Assembly: GCF_010093225.1 (NCBI RefSeq)
Contig: NZ_PDWM01000022.1
Location: 1-49,509 of the forward strand
Direction of reading: 5' to 3'
From: Pseudoxanthomonas koreensis
Lineage (GTDB): Bacteria > Pseudomonadota > Gammaproteobacteria > Xanthomonadales > Xanthomonadaceae
Length of the DNA stretch: 49,509 nucleotides
This document shows, piece by piece, positions 1-7,851 of the stretch. The position numbers and the translations under genes are program-made. Position 1 is the stretch's first letter; the number at the start of each line of letters is the position of its first letter. The notes beneath the pieces were generated by a model that did no database searches, was not told the DNA's origin, and was given only the letters and a program-made list of their open reading frames with translations.

Positions 1-63
1 GCCCCGCCCCGCGCACCCTCGGCACCGCCGACCACCCGCGGCCCGCACCCGCCGGACGCCTGA
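1..63 (+). CDS. Partial 3' end of an upstream gene (perhaps ccoS)
   Basis: The first 60 bases read open in one frame as an Ala/Pro-rich tail and stop at TGA 61-63, one base before the next ATG. The spacing looks like translational coupling. In cbb3-oxidase loci a small CcoS-type maturation protein with a variable tail often precedes a TauE/SafE-like gene, so this could be its end. Only about 20 residues are visible and none is diagnostic, so the identity is a guess from position. Confidence 0.3.
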   Translation, partial: APPRAPSAPPTTRGPHPPDA

Positions 64-64
64 G

Positions 65-790
65 ATGCCGGTCGACCTGCCCACCCTGTTCGCCGCCGCC
101 CTCGCCGGCCTGCTCGGCGGCGTGCATTGCGCGGTGATGTGCGGCGGCATCGCCGCCAGCTTCCCGGCGATGGCGCCGGGCCGCCCGCTGCGGGTGGCCT
201 GGCAGGCCAACCTCGGCCGGATCGGCGGCTACGTGCTCGCCGGCGCGGGGGCCGGCGGGGTCGGTGGCGGCCTGCTGCGGCTGCTGCGGGTGGATGCGTT
301 CGCGATCGGCCTGCGCATGGCCGCCGGCCTTGCCCTGGTCCTGGTCGCGCTGCGCCTGCTCGACCGCGGCGGCCGCTTCGACGCGCTGGCCCGCCCCGGC
401 GTGCGCGCCTGGCGCTGGCTGCAGCCGCTGCACCGGCACCTGCTGCCGGCGACCAGCGCCTGGCGGCGGATCGCGCTGGGTGCACTGTGGGGCTGGATGC
501 CCTGCGGCCTGAGCCTGGGCCTGCTCACCGTGGCCTGGCTGCAGGCCAGCGCCGCCGCCGGCGCGCTGGTGATGGCCGCGTTCGGCCTGGGCACGCTGCC
601 GGTGATGCTGCCGCTGACCTGGTCGGGCGCGCGCATGCATGGCTGGCTGCAGCGGCCGGCATTGCGCAATGCGCTGGGCGGCGTGGTCCTCGGTGCCGGC
701 CTGCTGACCCTGGCCGCACCCTGGCTGATGCAGGTGCCTGCGCTGCACGGCGCACTCGCGGCGATGGGCTGCCGCAGCCTCGCCGGCTGA
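65..790 (+). CDS. TauE/SafE-family (DsbD_2-like) membrane protein, likely cbb3 oxidase biogenesis
   Basis: A 241-residue, strongly hydrophobic protein with about six membrane segments. It carries two signatures of the UreH/DsbD_2-like branch of the TauE/SafE superfamily: HCAVMCGG near residues 21-28 and WGWMPCG near residues 145-151, so paired Cys and His lie close to the membrane. Proteins of this type sit beside ccoNOPQ-ccoGHIS genes and are thought to act in metal or redox delivery for the cbb3 oxidase. The gene starts one base after the stop of the truncated upstream frame, which suggests one operon. The exact substrate cannot be read from sequence. A sulfite exporter role is only a database name. 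Confidence 0.75.
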   Translation: MPVDLPTLFAAALAGLLGGVHCAVMCGGIAASFPAMAPGRPLRVAWQANLGRIGGYVLAGAGAGGVGGGLLRLLRVDAFAIGLRMAAGLALVLVALRLLDRGGRFDALARPGVRAWRWLQPLHRHLLPATSAWRRIALGALWGWMPCGLSLGLLTVAWLQASAAAGALVMAAFGLGTLPVMLPLTWSGARMHGWLQRPALRNALGGVVLGAGLLTLAAPWLMQVPALHGALAAMGCRSLAG

Positions 791-829
791 GCACTCTTCT
801 GTCGCGCGTGCACGCAGCGAACGTTCGCG

Positions 830-1869
830 TCAGAAACTGACGCGATTGCGCCCGGCGGCCTTGGCCCGGTACAGCGCCTCGTCGGCGGCAGCGGTCCAGT
901 CCTCGGGGGTGAACATCCCGTCCTCGATCTCGGCCACGCCGATGCTTACCGTGACCGGGATCCCCGCGGCGGCGACCTGCGCGGCCACGCGCTGGCGCAG
1001 CCGCTCGGCCACTTCCTGCGCGGCCTGGCGCTCGGTGCCGGGCAGCAGCACGCCGAATTCGTCGCCGCCATAGCGGCCGGCGGCATCGGCGCTGCGCAAG
1101 CCCGCCAGCAGCTGCGCCGAGACCTCGCGGATCACCTGGTCGCCGGCGACATGGCCCTGGCTGTCGTTGACCCGCTTGAACCCGTCGATGTCGATCATCA
1201 GCAGCGAAGACGCCGCGCCATAGCGCTCGAAACGGCGCATCTGCCCGGCCACCAGCGCCAGCCACTGCTGGCGGGTGGCCAGGCCGGTCTCCGCGTCGAT
1301 CGCACCACCTTCTCCAGTACCCGCTTCTGCGCGCGGATCTTGTCGGAGAACGTCCGCGCCGACACGCCGATCGCCAGCAGGTACAGCACCAGGAACGGCA
1401 TGCACCAGAGCATGGTGGTGAATTCGGTGTGCGGCTCGAAGGCGAAGCCGTTCAGCGCCGCCACGACCAGGCACACCGCCGCCATCACTCCCATCGAACG
1501 GCGTGCCAGCGGCCAGCCGCCGGCCACGGTGCGGTCCATCGCCATCACCGAGGCCAGCAGCACCGAAGGCAGCAGGTCGAAGCGCATGATGGCGATCCAG
1601 AACCCGGCCACGCCGGCGTCGATCACCAGGTTGCGGAATTCGGCAGTCACCGGCGCGATGCTGTGGCGGGAAATGCGCCAGGCCAGCCACGGCCAGCCCA
1701 GCCCGGTGAATACCAGCAGCGGCCACCACCAGTGCGACGCGCCATGCGCATGCAGCGAAGCGCCCACGCCCATCGTGCTGGTGGCAGTGCCCAGCAGGCG
1801 CATGACGCAGGTATAGCGGACGAAGCGGGACCCGCCGGAGTCGGCAGGCTGCTGGAGGTACGGCGGCAT
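830..1869 (-). pseudogene. Diguanylate cyclase, MASE2-GGDEF, broken by a frameshift
   Basis: Two overlapping minus-strand frames together make one AdrA/DgcC-like protein. The upstream frame (ATG at 1869, or in-frame ATG at 1914) encodes a MASE2 membrane sensor with several hydrophobic segments, ending in QKRVLEKVVR. The second frame continues without overlap as IDAETGLATRQQWLAL and carries an intact GGDEF domain, with GGDEF, an I-site RSAD five residues before it, and AADEALYRAKAAGRNR at the C terminus. The break lies at about 1300-1303, where one base appears to be missing from gtgcgatcgac. If real, it separates sensor from catalytic domain and inactivates the gene. A single-base sequencing error would restore a full protein of about 345 residues. 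No good ribosome site is visible before either ATG. Confidence 0.8.
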
Positions 1870-1960
1870 CGGGGGTACGGCGTGAAGAAGATGCCGGAAA
1901 GTCGCAAGAGCCATGCCATGCCCGTACGTACGGTTGTGATGGTGCGCACGGAAACGAAAA

Positions 1961-1990
1961 AGCCCGGCCTTGCGGCCGGGCTTTTCTTTT
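1961..1990 (-). terminator. Intrinsic terminator after tRNA-Gln (probably bidirectional)
   Basis: A nine-base-pair GC stem (1961-1969 with 1974-1982, loop TTGC) is flanked by T-rich DNA on the right and A-rich DNA on the left. On the minus strand it follows the tRNA by 14 bases and is followed by TTTTTCGTTTC. Confidence 0.85.
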
Positions 1991-1996
1991 CGAAGA

Positions 1997-2071
1997 TGGC
2001 AGCCCCGGAAGGATTCGAACCTCCGAATGCCTGAGTCAGAGTCAGGTGCCTTACCGCTTGGCGACGGGGCT
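1997..2071 (-). tRNA. tRNA-Gln (anticodon CTG)
   Basis: The minus strand folds as a complete cloverleaf. The acceptor arms AGCCCCG and CGGGGCT pair perfectly, the anticodon stem is CCTGA/TCAGG around loop CTCTGAC with anticodon CTG, and the T-loop is GTTCGAATC. The 3' CCA is encoded (TGG at 1997-1999 on the plus strand). It reads CAG codons. It lies 140 bases after rpsI on the same strand and has its own apparent -10 box. Confidence 0.95.
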
Positions 2072-2085
2072 GTAGGCAGACCGGG

Positions 2086-2091
2086 ATTATA
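2086..2091 (-). promoter_or_regulatory. -10 box for tRNA-Gln
   Basis: A consensus TATAAT on the minus strand lies 14 bases before the first tRNA base, which would give a 5' leader of roughly eight bases. No convincing -35 box is seen at 16-18 bases spacing. The tRNA may therefore also be reached by read-through from rplM-rpsI. Confidence 0.5.
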
Positions 2092-2142
2092 GACCCGGCG
2101 GCCGGTGCTTGCATCCCGGAAGGACGCGGCGCCGGCACGGCC

Positions 2143-2167
2143 GGACCAGGCCAGCCAGGCCTGGTCC
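2143..2167 (-). terminator. Stem-loop after rpsI
   Basis: A perfect ten-base-pair stem (GGACCAGGCC with GGCCTGGTCC, loop of five) lies 44 bases past the rpsI stop. There is no T-run on either strand, so it may protect the mRNA 3' end or terminate only weakly. Confidence 0.4.
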
Positions 2168-2211
2168 GCTCTGGCCACCTCCCGCGAACGGAAGGCGGCC
2201 GTCCAGGCGCA

Positions 2212-2604
2212 TCAGCGCTTGGAGAACTGCGAAGCGCGGCGAGCCTTGTGCAGGCCGACCTTCTTGCGCTCGACCTCGCGCGCGTCGCGGGTCATGAACC
2301 CGGCCTTGCGCAGGTCGCTCTTCAGCGACTCGTCGTACTCGACCAGCGCGCGGGCGATGCCCAGGCGGATCGCACCGGCCTGGCCGGTGGTGCCGCCGCC
2401 GATGGCGGTGACGACGACGTCGAACTTCTCGGTGCTCTGGGTCAGTTCCAGCGGCTGGCGCACGATCATGCGCGCGGTCTCGCGGCCGAAGAACTCGTCC
2501 AGCGGACGGCCGTTGACGGTGATGTTGCCGCTGCCCTTGCGCAGGAACACGCGGGCGGTGGAGGACTTGCGACGGCCGGTGCCGTAATTCTGAGTGGTAG
2601 CCAT
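2212..2604 (-). CDS. rpsI: 30S ribosomal protein S9
   Basis: A 130-residue protein of the usual S9 length. It begins [20 protein letters not shown] and ends with the basic tail that reaches the P-site tRNA ([12 protein letters not shown]). The [19 protein letters not shown] motif of the family is intact. It follows rplM by nine bases, the standard rplM-rpsI operon, and is presumably driven by the promoter before rplM. Confidence 0.98.
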   Translation of the reverse strand: MATTQNYGTGRRKSSTARVFLRKGSGNITVNGRPLDEFFGRETARMIVRQPLELTQSTEKFDVVVTAIGGGTTGQAGAIRLGIARALVEYDESLKSDLRKAGFMTRDAREVERKKVGLHKARRASQFSKR

Positions 2605-2613
2605 CGTTGTGCC

Positions 2614-3042
2614 TTAGATGTCCAGCGGCTGCGGCTGCTGCGCCGCGTGCGGGTGTTCGGAACCGGAGTAGACCTTGAGCTTGCGGTACATCGCGCGGCC
2701 CAGCGGACCCTTCGGCAGCATGCCCTTGACCGCGATCTCGAGGACGCGCTCGGGGTGGCGCTCCAGCGCCTGGCCCAGGGTCTCGCTCTTGAGGTTGCCG
2801 ATGTAGCCGGTGAAGCGGTGGTACATCTTGTCCTGCAGCTTCTTGCCGGTCACCGCGATCTTCTCGGCGTTGACCACGACGAGGTAGTCGCCGGTATCGA
2901 CGTGCGGGGTGTAGACGGGCTTGTGCTTGCCGCGGAGGCGGTGGGCAAGTTCGGCGGCCAGGCGGCCGAGGGTCTTGCCGGAGGCGTCGACGAGGTACCA
3001 GTCGCGCTGGACGGTCTCGGACTTGGCGATGAAAGTCTTCAT
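2614..3042 (-). CDS. rplM: 50S ribosomal protein L13
   Basis: A 142-residue L13. The true start is the ATG at 3042 ([20 protein letters not shown]), although the reading frame stays open far upstream. Family landmarks are [20 protein letters not shown] near residues 22-41 and the [19 protein letters not shown] block near residues 107-125. It is an early-assembling 23S rRNA-binding protein. It forms an operon with rpsI. A good sigma70-like promoter lies about 90 bases upstream, leaving an 85-base leader that could carry feedback control. Confidence 0.98.
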   Translation of the reverse strand: MKTFIAKSETVQRDWYLVDASGKTLGRLAAELAHRLRGKHKPVYTPHVDTGDYLVVVNAEKIAVTGKKLQDKMYHRFTGYIGNLKSETLGQALERHPERVLEIAVKGMLPKGPLGRAMYRKLKVYSGSEHPHAAQQPQPLDI

Positions 3043-3134
3043 GGGAACTCGGGTCGTTGGTCGGGCTGGTTCCGGTCCGGGTTGCCCGGGTGGAACTTCG
3101 CCGCGCGTTGTGAAGGGTGCCGCAAAGAAGCGGA

Positions 3135-3164
3135 ATGATAGCCCGGGGGAGGAGTCCGGCGCAA
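3135..3164 (-). promoter_or_regulatory. Promoter for rplM-rpsI
   Basis: On the minus strand TTGCGC (3159-3164) and TATCAT (3135-3140) are separated by 18 bases. That is four and five matches to the sigma70 consensus, a fit for a strong ribosomal-protein promoter. Predicted start near 3128. Confidence 0.6.
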
Positions 3165-3236
3165 CCACCCCCCTTCCGGCGACTCCACCAGAGCCTACCG
3201 GGGGGGGGCGGTGACAGGGCGTCGCGGCGCCCCGGC

Positions 3237-3318
3237 GCGATGCCTGCTGCCGCTCATGTCCCCCGGCATCGGCCGGTGGCCGATGCCTCCTCCTTGACTT
3301 CCCGTCAGCAGGCATCGC
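3237..3318. repeat. Structured repeat, copy A (partner at 38818-38901)
   Basis: The outer arms GCGATGCCTGCTG (3237-3249) and CAGCAGGCATCGC (3306-3318) pair over 13 bases. Inside is a second hairpin, GGCATCGGCC with GGCCGATGCC and a three-base loop (3265-3287). Between the two stems are the unpaired blocks ATGTCCCCC on the left (3256-3264) and TCCTCCTTGA on the right (3288-3297), which are the same in the other copy. The stem sequences differ between copies, but pairing is kept. The function is unknown. It could be an RNA fold or a single-strand DNA recognition site of a mobile element. Confidence 0.65.
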
Positions 3319-3423
3319 ACCAGGTCGCTCCTGGCGTAGCTGGCCCGCCCTGGCGGAAGCGTCTGGCAAATCACGACCCGGCGGCCGACAATCCTGGCAC
3401 CCCGCCCACCACGGTCCACCTGA

Positions 3424-4068
3424 ATGTCCACCGTCGCCCGCCGCCTGTCCCCGCTCGACCGGGTCCTGGTCGAGGCCCAGCGTGCGCTGGAGACGACCCT
3501 GGGCGACCCGCCGGCATCCCGGCCCTATCCGGCCACGGCGGCCGATCCGCTGCTGCCGAAGCCGGCGCGCCGGCATGCGGCGGGGCTGATGCGGATCAAC
3601 CATGTCGGCGAGGTCTGCGCGCAGGGGCTGTACTTCGGCCAGGCGGCGGTGGCCCGCGACCCGGCGACCCGCGAACACCTGCTCGAGGCGGCGCAGGAGG
3701 AGACCGACCACCTGGCCTGGTGCGCGCGGCGCCTGCGCGAGCTGGACAGCCGCCCGAGCCTGTTCAACCCGCTCTGGTACGCCGGCAGCTACGCCATCGG
3801 CACCCTGGCCGGGCTGCGCGGCGACGGCTGGAACCTGGGCTTCGTGGTCGAGACCGAACGCCAGGTCGAGGCGCACCTGGACGAACACCTGGAGTCGCTG
3901 CCAGCCGCCGACGCGCGCAGCCGCGAGATCATCCGGGTGATGAAGGACGACGAGGCCCGCCACGCCGACCACGCCGAGGAGGCCGGCGCGCGCGTGCTGC
4001 CGCCGCCGATCCCGCAGGCGATGGCCGCCGCGTCGAAGCTGATGAAGCTGGTCGCCTACCGGATCTGA
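3424..4068 (+). CDS. coq7: Demethoxyubiquinone hydroxylase Coq7
   Basis: A 214-residue di-iron carboxylate protein that hydroxylates the ubiquinone precursor at C6, replacing UbiF in many proteobacteria. Ligand motifs of the Coq7 family are present: [10 protein letters not shown] near residues 58-67, EETDHLAWC near residues 91-99, [14 protein letters not shown] near residues 143-156 and [14 protein letters not shown] near residues 177-190. The ATG at 3424 gives the usual N terminus and lies in a 381-base divergent gap. It is transcribed alone and converges on gdx, whose end is 20 bases away. Confidence 0.95.
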   Translation: MSTVARRLSPLDRVLVEAQRALETTLGDPPASRPYPATAADPLLPKPARRHAAGLMRINHVGEVCAQGLYFGQAAVARDPATREHLLEAAQEETDHLAWCARRLRELDSRPSLFNPLWYAGSYAIGTLAGLRGDGWNLGFVVETERQVEAHLDEHLESLPAADARSREIIRVMKDDEARHADHAEEAGARVLPPPIPQAMAAASKLMKLVAYRI

Positions 4069-4087
4069 CCGCGCCGCGTGCCACGCC

Positions 4088-4408
4088 CTACGCCGGCGAG
4101 ACCAGCTTCAGGCCGACCACCCCGGCCACGATCAGGCCAATGCAGGCCAGCCGTGCCGGCGAGGCGCTCTCGCCCAGCAGCAACACGCCCAACAGGGCGA
4201 CGCCGACCGCACCGATCCCGGTCCATACCGCATAGGCGGTGCCGACCGGGATGCTGCGCAGGGCCAGGGTCAGCAGATACAGGCTGGCCGCCGCGGCCGC
4301 CGCGGTACCGAGGCTGGGCCACAGCCGGGTGAAGCCGTCGGTGTGCTTCAGGCCCAGGGCGAAGCCGATCTCGAACAGGCCGGCCAGCAGCAGGTAGGTC
4401 CACGCCAT
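4088..4408 (-). CDS. gdx: Guanidinium exporter (SugE/Gdx, SMR family)
   Basis: A 106-residue small multidrug resistance protein with four membrane helices. The conserved charged Glu of helix 1 is at residue 13 ([19 protein letters not shown]). The SugE/Gdx signature [18 protein letters not shown] and the LLGES motif near residues 80-84 separate it from EmrE-type multidrug pumps. Family members exchange guanidinium for protons. The start is ATG 4408, preceded by AGGAG at good distance. A longer upstream frame runs through the riboswitch and is not coding. Expression is very likely controlled by the guanidine-II riboswitch and terminator at 4458-4542. Confidence 0.93.
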   Translation of the reverse strand: MAWTYLLLAGLFEIGFALGLKHTDGFTRLWPSLGTAAAAAASLYLLTLALRSIPVGTAYAVWTGIGAVGVALLGVLLLGESASPARLACIGLIVAGVVGLKLVSPA

Positions 4409-4457
4409 CGTCTTGCTCCTTCGTGCAGTCCACGCCGCGCGGCAGCAGGCGCGCGGC

Positions 4458-4494
4458 AAAAAAAAAACGGCCCGGAGCTTCTGGCTCCGGACCG
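4458..4494 (-). terminator. Intrinsic terminator, expression platform of the gdx riboswitch
   Basis: An eleven-base-pair stem (4484-4494 with 4468-4478, one G-T pair, loop of five) is followed by ten T on the minus strand. It lies 49 bases before the gdx ATG and after speD, so it also serves as the speD terminator when guanidine is absent. Confidence 0.92.
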
Positions 4495-4542
4495 CCGTCG
4501 GTCTTCGTCCGCGGCTTCCGCCGCGCGCGGGCCGTCCCGCGC
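4458..4542 (-). promoter_or_regulatory. Guanidine-II (mini-ykkC) riboswitch before gdx
   Basis: On the minus strand there are two hairpins with ACGG tetraloops, the defining feature of this class. P1 is GCGCGGG-ACGG-CCCGCGC (4525-4542). P2 is GACCG-ACGG-CGGTC (4490-4503). The 21-base linker itself can fold as GCGGC-GGAA-GCCGC. The 3' arm of P2 (4490-4494) is also the outermost part of the 5' arm of the terminator stem that follows. Binding of guanidine to P1/P2 should therefore block termination and turn gdx on. The aptamer class is established knowledge. The switching model is inferred from the shared bases. Confidence 0.9.
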
Positions 4543-4605
4543 ATTTCGCCCCGCATCCTGCCCTTGCGCGACTGGATCGCCGCGCACCCGCAGGACGCCG
4601 GAGGG

Positions 4606-5409
4606 TCACTCCACCAGGTTGCGCCCGTGGAACAGCTCCTCGATCTCGCGCTTGAGCAGCGCCTCGATGCGCATGCGCTCCTTGAACGAGAGGTTGCGCG
4701 CCTTCTCCTCGAACAGGTAGGTGTCCAGGTCGAATTCCTTCAGGTGCATCTTCGTGTGGAAGATGTTTTCCTGGTAGACGTTGACGTCGATCATCTCGTA
4801 GCGCGAACGGATGTTCTTGGCCAGGTAGTCCTGGATCGAATTGATCTTGTGGTCGATGTAGTGCTTCTTGCCCTTGATGTCGCGGGTGAAGCCGCGCACG
4901 CGGTAATCCATCACCACGATGTCGGACTCGAAGCTCTCGATCAGGTAGTTCAGCGCCTTCAGCGGCGAGATCACCCCGCAGGTGGCCACGTCGATGTCCG
5001 CGCGGAAGGTGGCGATGCCGTTCTGCGGGTGCGTCTCCGGGTAGGTATGGACGGTGATGTGGCTCTTGTCCATGTGCGCGACCACCGCCTCGGAGATGAC
5101 CTCCTTGCCGGCCTGCTTCTTGTCGATCACCGGTTCCTCGGAGATGAGGATGGTCACCGAGGCACCCTGCGGGTCGTAGTCCTGGCGGGCCACGTTCAGG
5201 ATGTTGGCGCCGATGATCTGGGCCACGTCGGTCAGGATCTGGGTCAGGCGGTCGGCGTTGTACGCCTCATCGATGTACTCGATGTAGCGCTGGCGCTCGT
5301 CCTCGGAGACCGCGTAGCAGACGTCGTAGATGTTGAAGCTCAGCGCCTTGGTCAGGTTGTTGAAGCCTTGCAGCCTCAGGCGCGGCAGGGGTTTGACCAC
5401 GGCGGTCAT
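4606..5409 (-). CDS. speD: S-adenosylmethionine decarboxylase proenzyme
   Basis: A 267-residue SpeD of the enterobacterial/xanthomonad type that supplies decarboxylated AdoMet for spermidine synthesis. The proenzyme cuts itself before the Ser of [12 protein letters not shown], which becomes the pyruvoyl cofactor. Other conserved blocks are [18 protein letters not shown] and the [17 protein letters not shown] region. The start is taken at the ATG at 5409 ([16 protein letters not shown]), which matches xanthomonad homologues. An in-frame ATG nine codons upstream is possible. It is divergent from clp and followed on the same strand by the gdx riboswitch. Confidence 0.96.
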   Translation of the reverse strand: MTAVVKPLPRLRLQGFNNLTKALSFNIYDVCYAVSEDERQRYIEYIDEAYNADRLTQILTDVAQIIGANILNVARQDYDPQGASVTILISEEPVIDKKQAGKEVISEAVVAHMDKSHITVHTYPETHPQNGIATFRADIDVATCGVISPLKALNYLIESFESDIVVMDYRVRGFTRDIKGKKHYIDHKINSIQDYLAKNIRSRYEMIDVNVYQENIFHTKMHLKEFDLDTYLFEEKARNLSFKERMRIEALLKREIEELFHGRNLVE

Positions 5410-5483
5410 GCCTCTGGGGGTGGGAAAGCGCGGCATTATGGGGCAAAGCCGGTGACCGCGGTATGTACGGATGCCGCCGGGGT

Positions 5484-5512
5484 TTGCCGGGTGCCGCCGC
5501 TCGGGCTATCTT
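5484..5512 (+). promoter_or_regulatory. Candidate promoter for clp
   Basis: TTGCCG (5484-5489) and TATCTT (5507-5512) are 17 bases apart, each with four consensus matches. The predicted start near 5519 leaves about 30 bases before the GTG start codon. Confidence 0.45.
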
Positions 5513-5550
5513 CGGACGCCGCTTCCCCCAATAGACCCAGGATCCCCGCC

Positions 5551-6216
5551 GTGACTCCCCTGCGTTTCACCAGCAGTCCGCTTACGCTGGACCAGGCCGC
5601 CGTCGAGCGTTTCCTGTCCCACTGCCAGCGCCGCCGCTACCCCAACCGCACCGACGTGTTCCGCCCGGGCGACCCCGCCGGAACGCTCTACTACGTGGTC
5701 AGCGGCTCGGTCAGCATCATCGCCGAGGAGGAGGACGGCAGGGAGCTGGTCCTGGGCTACTACGGTGCCGGCGAGTTCGTCGGCGAGATGGGCCTGTTCA
5801 TCGAGTCGGACAGCCGCGAGGTCATCCTGCGCACCCGCGCGCCCTGCGAACTGGCCGAGATCAGCTACGACCGCCTGCAGCAGCTGATGCTGGGGCCGCT
5901 GGCCGGGGACGCCCCGCGCCTGCTCTATTCCATCGGCGTGCAGCTCTCGCGCCGCCTCCTGACCACCAGCCGCAAGGCCAGCCGCCTGGCCTTCCTCGAC
6001 GTCACCGACCGGATCGTGCGCACCCTGCACGACCTGGCCAGGGAGCCGGAGTCGATGAGCCACCCGCAGGGCACCCAGATGCGGGTCTCGCGCCAGGAAC
6101 TGGCGCGCCTGGTCGGCTGTTCGCGGGAGATGGCCGGCCGGGTGCTGAAGAAGCTGCAGGCCGACGGCCAGCTGCACGCGCGCGGCAAGACCGTGGTCCT
6201 CTACGGCACCCGCTGA
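5551..6216 (+). CDS. clp: CRP-family global regulator Clp, probable cyclic di-GMP receptor
   Basis: A 221-residue cAMP-receptor-like protein. The N-terminal two thirds form the cyclic-nucleotide fold (FRPGDPAGTLYYVVSGSVSI; GEFVGEMGLFIESDSREVIL). The C-terminal helix-turn-helix is VSRQELARLVGCSREMAGRV, and the protein ends HARGKTVVLYGTR as in Xanthomonas Clp. In Xanthomonas, Clp controls virulence and extracellular enzymes and loses DNA binding when it takes up cyclic di-GMP. The start is taken as GTG 5551, with AGGA nine bases before it, because no ATG lies nearby in the frame. The gene stands alone, divergent from speD. Confidence 0.95.
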   Translation: MTPLRFTSSPLTLDQAAVERFLSHCQRRRYPNRTDVFRPGDPAGTLYYVVSGSVSIIAEEEDGRELVLGYYGAGEFVGEMGLFIESDSREVILRTRAPCELAEISYDRLQQLMLGPLAGDAPRLLYSIGVQLSRRLLTTSRKASRLAFLDVTDRIVRTLHDLAREPESMSHPQGTQMRVSRQELARLVGCSREMAGRVLKKLQADGQLHARGKTVVLYGTR

Positions 6217-6225
6217 GGGCTGCGG

Positions 6226-6246
6226 ACGGGGCAAGCCCCGCCCTAC
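6226..6246 (-). repeat. GTAG-type REP palindrome between clp and the HAD gene
   Basis: Read on the minus strand it is GTAGGGCGGGG-CTT-GCCCCGTCC, a GTAG tetranucleotide at the foot of a GC hairpin. The TAG of the GTAG is the stop codon of the HAD-IB gene (6243-6245). It lies between two converging genes and probably also works as a terminator. It is close to the element at 46316-46341. Confidence 0.75.
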
Positions 6247-6992
6247 GGGGCGTGGCGCGCCTGTGCCATGGCGTCGACGGGATCGCCGGCGCGGTCGCCG
6301 CAGCCCCAGTTGAGGATCGGCGTGCCCGGCGGCAGCACCCGGCGGAACATCTCCACCCGGCCCGGCTTGGGGTTGACCACCACCGGCCGGCGCGCGGCGA
6401 GCAGCAGCGGCAGGTCGGCCGAGGAATCCGAGTAGGCCACCTCGATGTCGCCGTAGCCGCGCTCGCGCAGCATCCGCATCTTTTCTTCGTTGTGGCAGTG
6501 GCGGGTGGCCACCACCGCACCCAGTCGCGGCCCCACCGCGGTGCCGACCACGGGCAGGTCGTCGTGGCCGACGAAGCCCAGGATCGCCCGTGCCAGTTCC
6601 GGCGGCGCACCGGTGGCCACGACCACCCGGTCGCCGCGCGCCCGGTGTCCGGCGAACACCTCCAGCGCCACCGGCAGCAGCCGCTCGGCGATCCCCTCGC
6701 GGTGGCTGGCCACGTAGCGGTCGATCACCCGGTCGAACTCGCGTACCCGGTGCACGCCGAAGCTGCCGATCCAGACGTAGCCGGAAATGCCCCAGCGCCG
6801 GGTCGGCAGGAACGCCACCATCGGCCCCAGCAGCGGCGTGGCCAGCAGCGCGGCCAGCACGCGCAGGGGATTGCGCCGGATCATCCAGGCGAACAGGTGG
6901 CTGCCGGAGTCGCCGTCGTAGAGGGTGTGGTCGAAATCGAACACGACCAGCGGCGCGTCCTCGCGCGGCGGCGGATACGGTCCGCCGTTCAT
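6243..6992 (-). CDS. HAD-IB family phosphatase
   Basis: A 249-residue haloacid-dehalogenase phosphatase. Motif I is [13 protein letters not shown] (nucleophile Asp and second Asp, residues about 17-29), motif [12 protein letters not shown], and motif [16 protein letters not shown] with a preceding conserved Lys (NEEKMRML). The hydrophobic stretch [18 protein letters not shown] near residue 50 is common in SerB-like members. The substrate is unknown. The start ATG overlaps the trpC stop by four bases (ATGA), so it is translated as the last gene of trpD-trpC-HAD. Its stop codon lies inside a GTAG REP element. Confidence 0.85.
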   Translation of the reverse strand: MNGGPYPPPREDAPLVVFDFDHTLYDGDSGSHLFAWMIRRNPLRVLAALLATPLLGPMVAFLPTRRWGISGYVWIGSFGVHRVREFDRVIDRYVASHREGIAERLLPVALEVFAGHRARGDRVVVATGAPPELARAILGFVGHDDLPVVGTAVGPRLGAVVATRHCHNEEKMRMLRERGYGDIEVAYSDSSADLPLLLAARRPVVVNPKPGRVEMFRRVLPPGTPILNWGCGDRAGDPVDAMAQARHAP

Positions 6993-7783
6993 GGCTCGAA
7001 GAACAGCCGCCGCAGTGCCTCGCCCGGTTCCTCGGCGCGCATGAAAGCCTCGCCGACCAGGAAGGCGTGCACGCCGGCGGCGCGCATCTTCGCCACGTCC
7101 TCGTGGACGAGGATCCCGCTTTCGGTCACCAGCACGCGGTCGCGCGGCACCGCATCCTTCATCGACAGGGTCACGTCCAGCGAGACCTCGAAGGTGCGCA
7201 GGTTGCGGTTGTTGATCCCGACCAGCGGCACCGGCACCTGGATCGCACGCTCGAGCTCGTCGATGTCGTGGACCTCGACCAGCACGTCCATGCCCAGCTC
7301 CAGCGCCAGCCCGGACAGTTCGGCCAGCTGGCCGTCGTCGAGCGCGGAAACGATCAGCAGGATGCAGTCGGCGCCGAGCATGCGCGCCTCGTGCACCTGC
7401 CAGGGGTCGATGGTGAAGTCCTTGCGCAGCACCGGCAGGGTGCAGGCGGCGCGCGCCTGCTGCAGGAACGCGTCGCTGCCCTGGAAGAAGTCGACGTCGG
7501 TGAGCACCGACAGGCAGGCCGCGCCCCCGAATTCGTAGCTCACTGCGATCTCGGCCGGGTGGAAGTCCGGGCGGATCACGCCCCTGGACGGGCTGGCCCT
7601 CTTCACCTCGGCGATCACCGCCGGGTCGCCATGGGCGATCGCTGTTTGCAGCGCGGCGGCGAAGCCGCGCACGGGTCCGGCATCGCGGGCGCGGGCGGCG
7701 ACTTCGGCCAGCGGCAGGCGGGCGCTGCGCTCGGCGATCTCTTCGGCCTTGCGGGCGAGGATGGTCTGGAGGACGTCGTTCAT
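6989..7783 (-). CDS. trpC: Indole-3-glycerol phosphate synthase
   Basis: A 264-residue single-function TrpC (no TrpF fusion). It closes the indole ring from CdRP in tryptophan synthesis. Conserved blocks are [15 protein letters not shown] (catalytic Lys), [17 protein letters not shown], and the [15 protein letters not shown] phosphate-binding region near residues 180-194. The start is the ATG at 7783 ([16 protein letters not shown]). The frame stays open upstream but homologues begin here. It follows trpD by 68 bases and overlaps the HAD gene by four. Confidence 0.96.
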   Translation of the reverse strand: MNDVLQTILARKAEEIAERSARLPLAEVAARARDAGPVRGFAAALQTAIAHGDPAVIAEVKRASPSRGVIRPDFHPAEIAVSYEFGGAACLSVLTDVDFFQGSDAFLQQARAACTLPVLRKDFTIDPWQVHEARMLGADCILLIVSALDDGQLAELSGLALELGMDVLVEVHDIDELERAIQVPVPLVGINNRNLRTFEVSLDVTLSMKDAVPRDRVLVTESGILVHEDVAKMRAAGVHAFLVGEAFMRAEEPGEALRRLFFEP

Positions 7784-7851
7784 CGGGTGTCGCGGACCGG
7801 TACGCGGCGGATGCTGCATTGTCGCATGGGGTAGGTGCGCGGCAGGCACGC

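Larger units (their letters stand above)
3043..3423. other. Divergent intergenic region rplM/coq7
   Basis: This 381-base gap holds the rplM leader and promoter, a run of nine G at 3200-3208, and copy A of a self-complementary repeat (3237-3318). Upstream of coq7 a weak CTGGCA/GACAAT pair at about 3366-3395 could be its promoter. No reading frame here has coding character. Confidence 0.6.

Noticed and set aside
3200-3208. Run of nine G that could be a phase-variable tract
   Set aside because: It lies outside any gene and about 40 bases upstream of the rplM -35 box, with no repeat unit or second tract to support switching.
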